From the NCBI RefSeq assembly GCF_902729445.1, contig NZ_CACVCE010000073.1, positions 62,001 to 126,000 on the forward strand: a stretch of DNA of 64,000 nucleotides, read 5' to 3'. The position numbers and the translations under genes are program-made. Every line of letters begins with the position of its first letter. Position 1 is the stretch's first letter. The notes beneath the pieces are model-generated. The model made no database searches. It saw nothing but the letters and a program-made list of their open reading frames with translations, and was not told where the DNA came from. The stretch comes from Magnetospirillum sp902729445 (GTDB lineage: Bacteria; Pseudomonadota; Alphaproteobacteria; Rhodospirillales; Magnetospirillaceae). Below, in pieces: positions 1-8,974 of the stretch.

Positions 1-295
1 AATGTGACGCTGTCGGCGCGGATACGCCATGGTCCGCGCCACGTGCGTCTGCCGGCGGACCGGCGCTCTGCCTTGTGTGTTCGCCCCGTCATGCCATGTT
101 TTCGGAACAAAGCGGTTCAGAAAACAAGGGTGTGCAAAAGAAAAACGTATCACTAAAGCGGCCGTATTTCGCCATTCCGAGGGGACCGGCAAGACAAAAC
201 CTCTTCTGTTTAACGGTAATCCGGTACTAGAATGCGTATAACGGCGCCGACACGAGCGCTGCCTGCGAACGAACCGATCGAATGGGAGGTTGACG
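1..295. other. Intergenic region upstream of the binding-protein gene
   Basis: No convincing gene is present in this edge region. From about base 90 to 240 it is clearly more AT-rich than the genes around it, as expected for a promoter region. The hexamer TAGAAT at 228-233 resembles a -10 element, but no good -35 hexamer lies at the right distance, so I do not call a promoter. A GGGAGG ribosome binding site at 284-289 serves the following gene. Confidence 0.5.
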
Positions 296-1447
296 ATGAA
301 AGTTTTGCGTTGGGCCGGAGCCGGCCTTACGGCGCTGTCGCTTGCTTTGGCCCCGCTGTCGGTCAAGGCGGCCGACGAAATCAGGGTTGGCGCTTTTCTG
401 GCGGTGACCGGTGTGATGTCGCTGATGGGCGACCCCGAAAAGAAGACGCTGGAAATGGAGGTCGAGAAGATCAACGCCGGCGGCGGCCTGTTGGGCCGGC
501 CGATCAAGCTGATCCTTTACGATGACGCCTCGGACCCGGAAAAGTCGGTCACCAGCGTCAAGCGCCTGATCGAGAACGACAAGGTCGATGTCATCATGGG
601 CGGCTCGGGAACCCCGCAAAGCATGTCGGTGTTGCCGCTGATGGAAAAGGCCGAGATGCCCTATCTGTCGATGGGCGGCGGCGTCGGCATCGTCGAGCCG
701 GTGCGCAAATGGACCTTCAAAACCCCCCAGACCGACCGCATGGCGGCGGAAAAGGTGTTCCTGGACATGAAGCGGCGCGGCATCAAGAAGTTCGCGCTGC
801 TGTCGGAAAATGTCGGCTTTGGCAAGTCCGGTCGCGACCAGACCCTGGCCTTGGCGCCGTCCTATGGGCTGGAAGTGGTGGCCGACGAGGTCTATTCGCC
901 GCGTGACGTCGATGTCACCCCGCAATTGACCAAGATCCGCGGCGCCGCCGGCGCCCAGGCGCTGTTCGTATTCGGCACCGGCCAGGGGCCGGCGGTGGTC
1001 ACCCGCAACATCAAGCAGCTGGGTATCACGTTGCCGACCTATCAGTCGCATGGCGTCGCCTCGAAGGAGTTCGTGAAGCTGGTCGGCGCCGCCGCCGACG
1101 GCACCCGTCTGCCGGCCGGCGCCCTGGCGATCGCCGACAATCTGCGCCCCGAAAACCCGCAGCGCGGCCTGGTCCAGGGCTTCAAGAAGGATTTCGAAGC
1201 GCGCTGGAAGATGGACGTCAACACCCTGGCCGGCCATGCCTATGACGCCCTTTACCTGTATGTCGATGCGGTCAAGCGGGCCGGCTCGACCGACAAGGCC
1301 AAGGTGCGCGACGCCCTCGAGAAGACCCAGGGCTTCATCGGCACCGCCGGTCTGGTCAACATGAGCCCGACCGACCATATGGGCCTGTCGCTGTCATCCT
1401 TCAGCATGGTCGAGATCAACAAGGGCGATTTCACCATCGTCGAGTAA
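296..1447 (+). CDS. ABC transporter periplasmic substrate-binding protein (branched-chain amino acid/aromatic acid type)
   Basis: This 383-residue protein is the periplasmic receptor of an ABC importer of the LivJ/type I binding-protein family. The N-terminus is a signal peptide (basic MKVLRW, a hydrophobic run, then a VKAA cleavage region), and the mature part starts with the family pattern IRVGAFLAVTG. ATG at 296 is chosen over TTG at 290 because GGGAGG lies seven bases upstream. The next gene, nine bases away, encodes a benzoate-CoA-ligase-type enzyme, so the ligand is plausibly an aromatic acid; that is inference from context. The permease and ATPase genes are not in the window and may lie to the left. 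Confidence 0.85.
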   Translation: MKVLRWAGAGLTALSLALAPLSVKAADEIRVGAFLAVTGVMSLMGDPEKKTLEMEVEKINAGGGLLGRPIKLILYDDASDPEKSVTSVKRLIENDKVDVIMGGSGTPQSMSVLPLMEKAEMPYLSMGGGVGIVEPVRKWTFKTPQTDRMAAEKVFLDMKRRGIKKFALLSENVGFGKSGRDQTLALAPSYGLEVVADEVYSPRDVDVTPQLTKIRGAAGAQALFVFGTGQGPAVVTRNIKQLGITLPTYQSHGVASKEFVKLVGAAADGTRLPAGALAIADNLRPENPQRGLVQGFKKDFEARWKMDVNTLAGHAYDALYLYVDAVKRAGSTDKAKVRDALEKTQGFIGTAGLVNMSPTDHMGLSLSSFSMVEINKGDFTIVE

Positions 1448-1456
1448 GGAGCACTC

Positions 1457-2959
1457 ATGAACGCCGCCGACCTGATCCTGGGGCCGGCGCTGGCGGCAGG
1501 GCGGGGGGACACCCCCGCCCTGTTGGCGGGCGACCGTGTCGTGACCTATGCTCAACTGGACCGGCTTGCCAATCGGTACGGCAACGCGTTGCTGGCTTCG
1601 GGCCTGACCCGGGGCCAACCGGTTCTGTTCGTCCTGGACGACGACGTTTTGCTGGTGGCCGCCTATCTGGGCGCCATGCGGGCGGGCCTGGTGTCGGTGG
1701 CCCTGAATCTGCGCATGTCGGCCAAGGAACTGGCCTATGCCATCGCCGATTCCGGCTCGGCCCTGCTGATCTGCGAAAGTGCGCTGGCCAGCATCGCCGA
1801 GGAGGCCGCCCGCCAGGCCGGCACCTCCATCCGTATCGTGCTGTCCGATCAGGTCGATTCCTTTCTGGGCGATGCCGGCGAGGACTTGGCGTCGGCCGAT
1901 CTGACCGCCGACGATCCCTGTCTGTGGATGTATACCTCGGGCACCACCGGCCAACCCAAGGGCGCGGTCCACCGCGTCGGCGCCATCCCGGTCGGTGTGC
2001 GCCATGTGGTCGAGAATCTGGGCGTCAAGCCCGGCGACAAGATGTTCGCCACCTCGAAGCTGTTCTTCGCCTACGCACTGGGGCATTGCCTGATCGGCGG
2101 CCTGATGGCCCAGGCGACCCTGGTGCTGCACCAGGGCTGGCCCGACGCGGCCGCCGCCGCCGGAATCATCGCGCGACACCGCCCGGACGTGGTGTTGTCG
2201 GTGCCGGCCCTCTACCGACTGATGCTGCGCGAAGGCCATGCCCTGGGCGAGGCGTTTCGGGCACCACGCTGCTATGTCTCGGCCGGCGAGGCCTTTCCGG
2301 CCGAATTGTGCCGCGAGTGGAGCGAAGTCACCGGTCGGCCGGTCTATGAAGGCATCGGCGCCACCGAGGCCCTGTTCCTGTTCATCGCCAACCGGCCCGG
2401 GCTGGTCAAGCCGGGCACCACCGGCCAGCCGTTGCCGTGGGCCAGGGTGATGCTGACCAATCCCGACGGCACCGCCTTCGACGAGCCCGGCCGAGCCGGC
2501 GATTTGTGGGTCAAGGTTGAATCCCTGTTCGTCGGCTATCACAACCGCCCCGACGTCACCGCCCGCGTGCTGGTGGACGGCTGGTGGCGCACCGGCGACG
2601 TCTTCTCGGTCGATGCCGATGGCTTCTGGTCGCCGCAGGGGCGTTCGGACGACATGATCAAGGTGTCGGGCCAATGGGTCAGCCCGGCCGAGATCGAGGA
2701 AGTGGCGCTGACCGTGCCGGGAATCGCCGATGTCGCCGCGGTCGGGGTGGCCAATGCCGAAGGGCTGGTGCGGCTGGTTCTGTACGCTGTCGCCGCCCCC
2801 GGCGAGCGCGAGCCGGCCCTGGAAGCCCGCGTGGTGGAAACCTTGCGCTCGAAGCTGGCGGTCTATAAATGCCCGCGCAACGTGCGCTTCCTCGAGGTGA
2901 TTCCGCGCACCGCCACCGGCAAGGTCCAGCGCTTCAAGTTGCGTGAGCTGGGGATGTGA
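1457..2959 (+). CDS. Benzoate-CoA ligase family protein
   Basis: A 500-residue member of the AMP-forming acyl/aryl-CoA synthetase family, which activates a carboxylic acid with ATP and CoA through an acyl-adenylate. Visible motifs are the P-loop YTSGTTGQPKG (about residues 158-168), the A5-type motif IGATEALF, the hinge-region GRSDDMIKVSG and the C-terminal TATGKVQRFKL with the catalytic lysine. Length and motif spelling fit the benzoate-CoA ligase branch. It lies nine bases behind the binding-protein gene with a good AAGGAG site. The likely role is entry of benzoate or a related aromatic acid into the benzoyl-CoA pathway. Exact substrate cannot be read from the sequence; 2-aminobenzoate or hydroxybenzoates are alternatives. 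Confidence 0.8.
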   Translation: MNAADLILGPALAAGRGDTPALLAGDRVVTYAQLDRLANRYGNALLASGLTRGQPVLFVLDDDVLLVAAYLGAMRAGLVSVALNLRMSAKELAYAIADSGSALLICESALASIAEEAARQAGTSIRIVLSDQVDSFLGDAGEDLASADLTADDPCLWMYTSGTTGQPKGAVHRVGAIPVGVRHVVENLGVKPGDKMFATSKLFFAYALGHCLIGGLMAQATLVLHQGWPDAAAAAGIIARHRPDVVLSVPALYRLMLREGHALGEAFRAPRCYVSAGEAFPAELCREWSEVTGRPVYEGIGATEALFLFIANRPGLVKPGTTGQPLPWARVMLTNPDGTAFDEPGRAGDLWVKVESLFVGYHNRPDVTARVLVDGWWRTGDVFSVDADGFWSPQGRSDDMIKVSGQWVSPAEIEEVALTVPGIADVAAVGVANAEGLVRLVLYAVAAPGEREPALEARVVETLRSKLAVYKCPRNVRFLEVIPRTATGKVQRFKLRELGM

Positions 2960-3056
2960 CGGTGCGTCCCGTAAAGCGGAGTTGACTCGACCGCGTCAGG
3001 CCGCAAATATCCGCCTGCCGCCACTGCCCATTTTTGCGCCCAACTTGGGGGGTCGA

Positions 3057-4157
3057 ATGAACACTTCCATGATCCGTATCGCCGTCGCCTGCACGATGGC
3101 CGTCGCCGCCTCCGCCGCCAACGCCGAGGATAAGGTGGTCAACGTCTACAATTGGTCGGACTATATCGCCAAGGATACCCTGGCCAAGTTCACCGCCGAG
3201 ACCGGTATCAAGGTCAAGTACGACACCTATGGCGAGAACGAGGAACTGGACGCCAAGCTGATGGCCGGAAAGTCCGGCTATGACGTGGTGTTCCCGTCGG
3301 CCTCGCCGTTCTTCGCCGCCCAGGTCAAGGCCGGCGTGTTCCAGAAGCTGGACATGGCCAAGATCCCCAACGCCGCCGGCCTCGACAAGGTCGTGCTGGC
3401 CAACCTGGCCAAGGTCGATCCGGGCAACGCTTACGGTCTGCCCTACATGATGGCCGCCACCGGCATCGGCTACAACATCGACAAGGTCAAGGCGCTGCTG
3501 CCGGCCGCCCCCACCGATTCGTGGGCGATGCTGTTCGATCCGGCCGTCGCCGCCAAGCTGAAGGCGTGCGGCATCTCGGTGCTGAACACCCCGATCGAGG
3601 CGGTGCCGGCGATGCTGGCCTATAAGGGCATGGACCCGCAGGCCCAGACCACCGAGGCGCTGAACGCCGCCATGGACGGGTTGATGCCGCTGCGTCCCAA
3701 CTATCGCTATGTCCATTCCGAGAAGTATCGCGCCGATCTGGCCAATGGCGACATCTGCGTCGCGCACGGCTATGTCGGCGACCTGGTGCAGTCGCGCAAC
3801 CGGGCCAAGGAAGCCAAGAAGAAGCAGAATATCGGCATCCTGATCCCCAAGGAAGGCGCCCAGGTCAATATCGACATGATGGCCATCCCCGCCGCCGCCC
3901 CCCATGCCGAGGCCGCGCACGCCTTCATCAACTTCATCTTGCGCCCCGACATCATCGCCGCCATCACCAACGAGACCGGCTATGCCAACGCGGTGCCGTC
4001 GTCGCTGGACAAGGTCGATCCCGACATCGCCAAGGACCCGGTGATCTTCCCGCCGGCCGCCGTGCAGGCCAAGCTGTTCACCTCGCCGCCGCCGGCCCCC
4101 AAGGAGTTCGACCGCGCCCGCACCCGGGCCTGGGCGAAGTTCCGCTCGGCCAAGTAA
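3057..4157 (+). CDS. potF: Spermidine/putrescine ABC transporter substrate-binding protein
   Basis: A 366-residue periplasmic polyamine receptor of the PotF/PotD family. It has a signal peptide ending in ANA-ED and the hallmark VNVYNWSDYI just after it, followed by the family pattern YDVVFPSASPFF. ATG at 3057 follows a G-rich site (GGGG); in-frame extension further upstream would run into non-secretory sequence. It heads an operon of four genes (receptor, ATPase, two permeases) with gaps or overlaps of only a few bases, the usual potFGHI order. Substrate could be putrescine, spermidine or another polyamine. Confidence 0.9.
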   Translation: MNTSMIRIAVACTMAVAASAANAEDKVVNVYNWSDYIAKDTLAKFTAETGIKVKYDTYGENEELDAKLMAGKSGYDVVFPSASPFFAAQVKAGVFQKLDMAKIPNAAGLDKVVLANLAKVDPGNAYGLPYMMAATGIGYNIDKVKALLPAAPTDSWAMLFDPAVAAKLKACGISVLNTPIEAVPAMLAYKGMDPQAQTTEALNAAMDGLMPLRPNYRYVHSEKYRADLANGDICVAHGYVGDLVQSRNRAKEAKKKQNIGILIPKEGAQVNIDMMAIPAAAPHAEAAHAFINFILRPDIIAAITNETGYANAVPSSLDKVDPDIAKDPVIFPPAAVQAKLFTSPPPAPKEFDRARTRAWAKFRSAK

Positions 4158-4159
4158 GG

Positions 4160-5230
4160 GTGGGCAAGAAGGCCGCCATTCGGTTGGCGGCGGTGGAAAA
4201 GCGCTTCGGCGCCACCGCCGCCGTCGACGGTATCGACCTGACCATCGAGGAGGGGGAATTCTTCTCCCTGCTCGGTCCGTCGGGTTGTGGCAAGACCACA
4301 TTGTTGCGCATGCTGGCCGGCTTCGAGACCCCCACCTCGGGGCGGATCGAGATCGCCGGCCAGGACATGACCGCCGTCGCCCCCTACGAGCGGCCGGTCA
4401 ACATGATGTTCCAGTCCTATGCCCTGTTCCCGCACATGAGCGTGGCCGACAACGTCGCTTTCGGCCTGAAGCAGGACGGGGTGAAGAAGCCCGAGATCGA
4501 TACCCGCGTCGCCGAGGCGCTGGATCTGGTCCGCATGGGCGATTTCGGCAAGCGTAAGCCGCATCAATTGTCGGGTGGCCAGCGTCAGCGCGTCGCCCTG
4601 GCCCGCTGCCTGGTCAAGCGCCCGCAGGTGGTGCTGCTGGACGAGCCCTTAAGCGCGCTGGACAAGAAGCTGCGCGAGCAGACCCAGTTCGAACTGGTCA
4701 ATATCCAGGAACGTGTCGGCATCACCTTCGTCATGGTCACCCATGACCAGGAGGAGGCGATGACCATGTCGTCCCGGGTCGCGGTGATGGATAAGGGCCG
4801 CATCCTGCAGGTCGGCCGCCCGCACGAGGTCTATGAATATCCCGCCAACCGTTTCGTCGCCGACTTCATCGGTACCGCCAATTTCTTCGCCGGCCAGGTG
4901 ACCGCCGGCGGCTGCTTCCAAGCCGACGGCATCGCCCGGCCGATGGTGGTCGATCCGGGCGAGGCGGTGGGTGCGGCCACGGTGATGATCCGGCCCGAGA
5001 AGCTGGCGATGTCCCGCGAAGCGCCGGCCGATGCCGCCAACCTGGTCGCCGGCACGGTGGTCGAGATCGCCTATCTGGGTGACGTCTCGATCTATCATGT
5101 CCGGCTGGAATCGGGCCAAATCGTCCTGGCCACCGCCGCCAACCTGCGCCACTCGGCCGAGCCCGGCCTGACCTGGGACGACCGGGTGTTCCTGTCCTGG
5201 CATCCGGCCAATCAGGTGGTGCTGCGATGA
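4160..5230 (+). CDS. potG: Polyamine ABC transporter ATP-binding protein
   Basis: The 356-residue ATPase of the polyamine importer. The Walker A motif GPSGCGKTTL is at about residues 39-48, the Q-loop region reads FQSYALFPHMSV, the signature is LSGGQRQRVALAR, Walker B is VVLLDEPLSALD, and the switch histidine is in VTHDQEEA. The C-terminal third is a TOBE/MOP-like regulatory domain, as in PotA/PotG. The start is GTG at 4160, two bases behind the receptor gene. The end overlaps the permease start by four bases (ATGA), indicating translational coupling. Confidence 0.92.
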   Translation: MGKKAAIRLAAVEKRFGATAAVDGIDLTIEEGEFFSLLGPSGCGKTTLLRMLAGFETPTSGRIEIAGQDMTAVAPYERPVNMMFQSYALFPHMSVADNVAFGLKQDGVKKPEIDTRVAEALDLVRMGDFGKRKPHQLSGGQRQRVALARCLVKRPQVVLLDEPLSALDKKLREQTQFELVNIQERVGITFVMVTHDQEEAMTMSSRVAVMDKGRILQVGRPHEVYEYPANRFVADFIGTANFFAGQVTAGGCFQADGIARPMVVDPGEAVGAATVMIRPEKLAMSREAPADAANLVAGTVVEIAYLGDVSIYHVRLESGQIVLATAANLRHSAEPGLTWDDRVFLSWHPANQVVLR

Positions 5231-6135
5231 GAGTGGCGGGTCCCCGGCGCGACTGGGGCCGCCTGCTGGTGGTCGGCCTGCCGTTCCTGTGGCTGGGGCT
5301 GTTCTTCCTGGTGCCCTTGCTGATGGTCGGCAAGATCAGCCTGTCGGAATCGCGTTCAGGCATCCCGCCCTATGAACCGCTGTTCGAATTCGCCGACGGC
5401 GCCCTGGTCATGGTGCGCGCCTCGTTGGCCAATTTCGCCCTGTTGTTCGAGGACGATCTGTATGTCGGCGCCTATTTCCAGTCGCTGACCATCGCCGGGC
5501 TATCGACCGTGATCTGCCTGCTGATCGGCTATCCCATGGCGCTGGGGATCGCCCGGGCCAGGGCCGATCGGCGCGGGCCCTTGCTGCTTTTGGTGATCTT
5601 GCCGTTCTGGACCAGCTTCCTGATCCGCGTCTATGCCTGGATGGGCATTCTGAAGGACGAAGGCCTGCTGAACGGGTTGCTGCTGGCCCTGGGCCTGATC
5701 CACGAGCCCTTGATCATCCTGAACACCGATTGGGCGGTCTATATCGGCATCGTCTATTCCTATCTGCCCTTCATGGTCCTGCCGCTTTACGCCAGCCTGG
5801 AAAAGCTGGACCCCTCGCTGCTGGAAGCCGCCGCCGATCTGGGGGCGCCGCCGTGGCGGGCCTTTCTGGCGGTGACCCTGCCCTTGTCGCTGCCCGGCAT
5901 CGTCGCCGGTTCGATGCTGGTGTTCGTGCCCGCCGTCGGCGAATACGTCATCCCCGATCTGCTGGGCGGCGGCGACACTATGATGATGGGCAAGGCCTTG
6001 TGGGACGTCTTCGCGCAGAACCGCGATTGGCCGGCGGCCTCGGCGCTGGCGGTGGCGATGTTGGCCGCCTTGGCCCTGCCGATGGCCTTGTTCCATCACC
6101 TGCAGGGCCGGCTGGAAGGTGACGGGCGGTCATGA
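5227..6135 (+). CDS. potH: Polyamine ABC transporter permease, PotH/PotB type
   Basis: A 302-residue inner-membrane permease with about six transmembrane segments. The EAA loop that docks on the ATPase is visible as LLEAAADLGAPPWRAF (about residue 200), followed by VTLPLSLPGIVAG. The periplasmic loop after the first helix is long, as in PotB/PotH proteins. ATG overlaps the upstream stop codon, and the end overlaps the next permease by four bases. With the PotI-type partner it forms the membrane channel. Confidence 0.9.
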   Translation: MRVAGPRRDWGRLLVVGLPFLWLGLFFLVPLLMVGKISLSESRSGIPPYEPLFEFADGALVMVRASLANFALLFEDDLYVGAYFQSLTIAGLSTVICLLIGYPMALGIARARADRRGPLLLLVILPFWTSFLIRVYAWMGILKDEGLLNGLLLALGLIHEPLIILNTDWAVYIGIVYSYLPFMVLPLYASLEKLDPSLLEAAADLGAPPWRAFLAVTLPLSLPGIVAGSMLVFVPAVGEYVIPDLLGGGDTMMMGKALWDVFAQNRDWPAASALAVAMLAALALPMALFHHLQGRLEGDGRS

Positions 6136-6926
6136 AGCGCTCGGCCTTCCTGATGTCGGCGCTGGCTTTCGGTTATGCCTTTCTGTACGCGCCGATCGTG
6201 CTGCTGGTGACGTGGTCGTTCAACGAATCGCGCGTCGCCAACATCTGGGGCGGCTTTTCGACCAAATGGTATGGCGAGCTTTGGGACAATTCCGAGTTCC
6301 TGGATGCCGCCTGGCTGTCCCTGCAAGTGGCCGCCACCAGCGCCACCGCCGCCCTGGGGCTTGGCACCCTGGCGGCGCTGGCCTTGGTTCGCTTCGGCCG
6401 TTTTCCCGGCCGCGGGCTGTTTTCCGGCCTGCTGGCCGCCCCCCTGGTGATGCCCGAGGTGATCCTGGGCCTGGCCCTGCTGTTGCTGTTCGTGGCGCTG
6501 GAAGATTTGATCGGCTGGCCCGACGGGCGCGGCTTTTCCACCATCGTCATCGCCCATACCACCGTGGGGCTGGCCTATGCGACGGTGGTGATCCGCTCGC
6601 GCTTGGCCCAGATGGACCGCAGCCTGGAAGAGGCGGCGATGGATCTGGGGGCGCGGCCGGTCAAGGTGTTCTTGGTCATCACGCTGCCGGTGATCGCGCC
6701 GTCGCTGGCGGCTGCCTGGCTGCTGGCCTTCACCTTGTCGCTGGACGATGTGGTGGTGGCCTCGTTCGTCACCGGGCCGGGGGCATCGACCCTGCCCATC
6801 GAGGTGTTCTCGGCGGTGCGCCTGGGGGTGTCGCCCCAGGTCAACGCGCTGGGTTCGCTGATCGTCGCCGTCGTGGCGGTGATCATCGTCACGGGCTGGT
6901 GGCTGGCTGGACGTCGGGCAAGGTGA
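6132..6926 (+). CDS. potI: Polyamine ABC transporter permease, PotI/PotC type
   Basis: A 264-residue second permease with six predicted transmembrane segments. The family N-terminal pattern YAPIVLLVTWSFNESR is followed, at about residue 160, by the EAA loop SLEEAAMDLGARPVKVF. ATG overlaps the stop of the upstream permease gene. The last 38 bases overlap the 3' end of the convergent kinase gene on the other strand, which is common in this compact genome. It closes the four-gene polyamine operon. Confidence 0.9.
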   Translation: MKRSAFLMSALAFGYAFLYAPIVLLVTWSFNESRVANIWGGFSTKWYGELWDNSEFLDAAWLSLQVAATSATAALGLGTLAALALVRFGRFPGRGLFSGLLAAPLVMPEVILGLALLLLFVALEDLIGWPDGRGFSTIVIAHTTVGLAYATVVIRSRLAQMDRSLEEAAMDLGARPVKVFLVITLPVIAPSLAAAWLLAFTLSLDDVVVASFVTGPGASTLPIEVFSAVRLGVSPQVNALGSLIVAVVAVIIVTGWWLAGRRAR

Positions 6927-8868
6927 AGAAGAAGGTGGCGCCGTCACCGTCGGACTGCAGCCAGATGCGTCCGCCGTGGCCTTCCACCACCCGTCGGCAC
7001 AAGGCCAGCCCGATTCCGGTTCCGCTTTCTTGACCGGGCTTGTTGAAGCGGCGGAATATTTCGAACACCGCCTGGTGGTATTCCGCCGGAATGCCGATGC
7101 CGTTGTCGGCCACCGAGAACAGCCAGAACTCACCTTCCTTTCGGGCATCGATGGAGATGCGCAAGGCCCGATCCGGGTGGCGGTAGCGCAACGCGTTGCT
7201 GACCAGGTTCAGGAAGACCGCGCCGATCTGGACGCTGTCGCAGACGATGGTCGGCATCGGCCCCGACACGATTTCGGCGCCGCAAGAATCGATGGCGCTT
7301 TTCAGGCTGGCCCGGACGCTGGCGACCAATTCGCCCAGATCGACCGATTCAGGCGTCAGCAGCGCCCCGCCCGAGCGTGAATAATTGAGCAGGCTCAGGA
7401 TGTTGGCCCGCATGCGCTGGGCGCCCTGGACGGCGAAGCCGATATAGTCCCGCGCGTCCTGGTCCAGATTGTCGCCCAAGTGGCGTTCCAGCATCTGCAG
7501 GAACAATTGCACGGTTCGCAGCGGCTCTTGCAGATCGTGCGAGGTGACATAGGCAAAGCGTTCCAGTTCGTCGTTGATGCGTTCCAGCTCGTGGCTGCGT
7601 TCCGACAAGGCCTGCTCGGCGTCGCGGCGTTTGGCGATCAGGCGGTTGGCCGCCACGGCGAAGCGTTCGTGCTCGGCGAAGGTAAGCCCCCCGAGGTCGA
7701 TGTCCTTCAATTGGTCGGACGCGACCGTCAGCGCGCTTTCCAGGCTTTGCGAATCCCGCGCGGCCCGTCGGCTGACGGTGCGGATCACCACCACCATCAC
7801 GCCGCCAAGCATGGTGGCGACAGCCAGGCCGATCGCCAGCTTGACCATCACGCCCTGACTGAGCGCCACGGCTTGCGCCGCCAGCAAGGCGTTGTCGCCT
7901 TCGACATAGGTGGTGGCGCCGATGGTCCAGTCCCAGTCGGGCACGTCCAGCACATAGGCGGCCTTGCCGGCCGGGCGCTGTCCATAGCCGGCCGGCATGT
8001 CATAGGTGACGATGCCGCCCCCCGCCTTCGCCGTCTCCTGGAACCGTCGGATCAGGTCGGCGGCATTCTTGTTGCCTTCGACAACCGGATTGCGGCCGGC
8101 ATGCGGGCCGACCACCGAATGGCCGTCGCCCCGGGTGACGAACAGATAGCCATCCTCGCCGAAGCGAACGGCGGACAGCCGGCTGGCCACCTCGGCCCGG
8201 ATCGATTCCTCCATGTCGCCGACATACTCGCCGGTGCCCAGCACCCAGCCCAGCGGCTCCAGCGTCCGGACATAGGAAATCTTCAGATGGTCGTTGCCGG
8301 GTTTGCCGGGCTGGGTCCAGTAATAGCGGGTGAAGCCGCTGCCATGGGCGCGCACGATATCGAGCATGTCGCGCACGACGAATTCGCCGCGGGCGCCGGT
8401 CAGGCCCAGCATGTTCTTGCCTTCCAGCTCGGGCCGGGCGGCGAACAACTGCTCGACGCCCTCGGTATTGAAGGCGAAGTAATAGCCGCGACCGTCGTTG
8501 AAGCGGATCGGACGAAGCGATTCGCGAACCAATGCTTCCAGGTCCGGGCGGGACATTTTCGACCCGAACAGGGCGATCTGGCGCATGGCGATGGCGTGGG
8601 CCTCGTCGACCCGTTCGCGCAGGATCTGCTCGACGCGGTCCTCGGTGCGACGGCGCTCGTACTCGATCATGGCGGCGGCGTCAGAGACGATCTGGTGAAG
8701 TTCGTTCTTCAGGCGGGCTTGGCCATCGGCGCGAATCTGCTCGGATGTGGCGCGGAAATCGGCATATTCCGACGCCATCCACAATCCGCTCAGCACCACC
8801 AGGGCCGCGAATATCGCAGCGCTCAGGCGGACGGACAATTGGTCGATCAGGCTTGGCTTTACGGCCAC
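6889..8868 (-). CDS. Cache-domain sensor histidine kinase
   Basis: A membrane histidine kinase of about 659 residues. A first transmembrane helix is followed by a large periplasmic region with two Cache-like repeats (patterns GYYFAFNTEG and GYLFVTRGDG, each followed by a tryptophan-rich closing strand), a second helix, then a cytoplasmic HisKA domain with the phospho-acceptor in TSHDLQEPL and an intact ATPase domain (N box NLVSNALRY, DNGIGIP, GTGIGLALCRR). There is no receiver domain. I place the start at GTG 8868 because GGAAGAG lies eight bases upstream. A longer reading to 8976 would overlap the divergent MFS gene. Ligands of such Cache domains are small molecules such as organic acids or amino acids; none can be named here. 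Confidence 0.85.
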   Translation of the reverse strand: MAVKPSLIDQLSVRLSAAIFAALVVLSGLWMASEYADFRATSEQIRADGQARLKNELHQIVSDAAAMIEYERRRTEDRVEQILRERVDEAHAIAMRQIALFGSKMSRPDLEALVRESLRPIRFNDGRGYYFAFNTEGVEQLFAARPELEGKNMLGLTGARGEFVVRDMLDIVRAHGSGFTRYYWTQPGKPGNDHLKISYVRTLEPLGWVLGTGEYVGDMEESIRAEVASRLSAVRFGEDGYLFVTRGDGHSVVGPHAGRNPVVEGNKNAADLIRRFQETAKAGGGIVTYDMPAGYGQRPAGKAAYVLDVPDWDWTIGATTYVEGDNALLAAQAVALSQGVMVKLAIGLAVATMLGGVMVVVIRTVSRRAARDSQSLESALTVASDQLKDIDLGGLTFAEHERFAVAANRLIAKRRDAEQALSERSHELERINDELERFAYVTSHDLQEPLRTVQLFLQMLERHLGDNLDQDARDYIGFAVQGAQRMRANILSLLNYSRSGGALLTPESVDLGELVASVRASLKSAIDSCGAEIVSGPMPTIVCDSVQIGAVFLNLVSNALRYRHPDRALRISIDARKEGEFWLFSVADNGIGIPAEYHQAVFEIFRRFNKPGQESGTGIGLALCRRVVEGHGGRIWLQSDGDGATFFFTLPDVQPATSP

Positions 8869-8974
8869 TCGGATGTCTCTTCCCACCCAGCGATGGTTGG
8901 TCTTCCCCCAAGGGGAGGGCATTATCCCACGATTCTTGACCGGGACAAGGACCAGCGCGGTATAAGGTGTGGTC

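Noticed and set aside
29..241. A 70-codon open frame at the left edge
   Set aside because: No ribosome site, Cys/Arg-rich random-like sequence, and it lies in an AT-rich control region.
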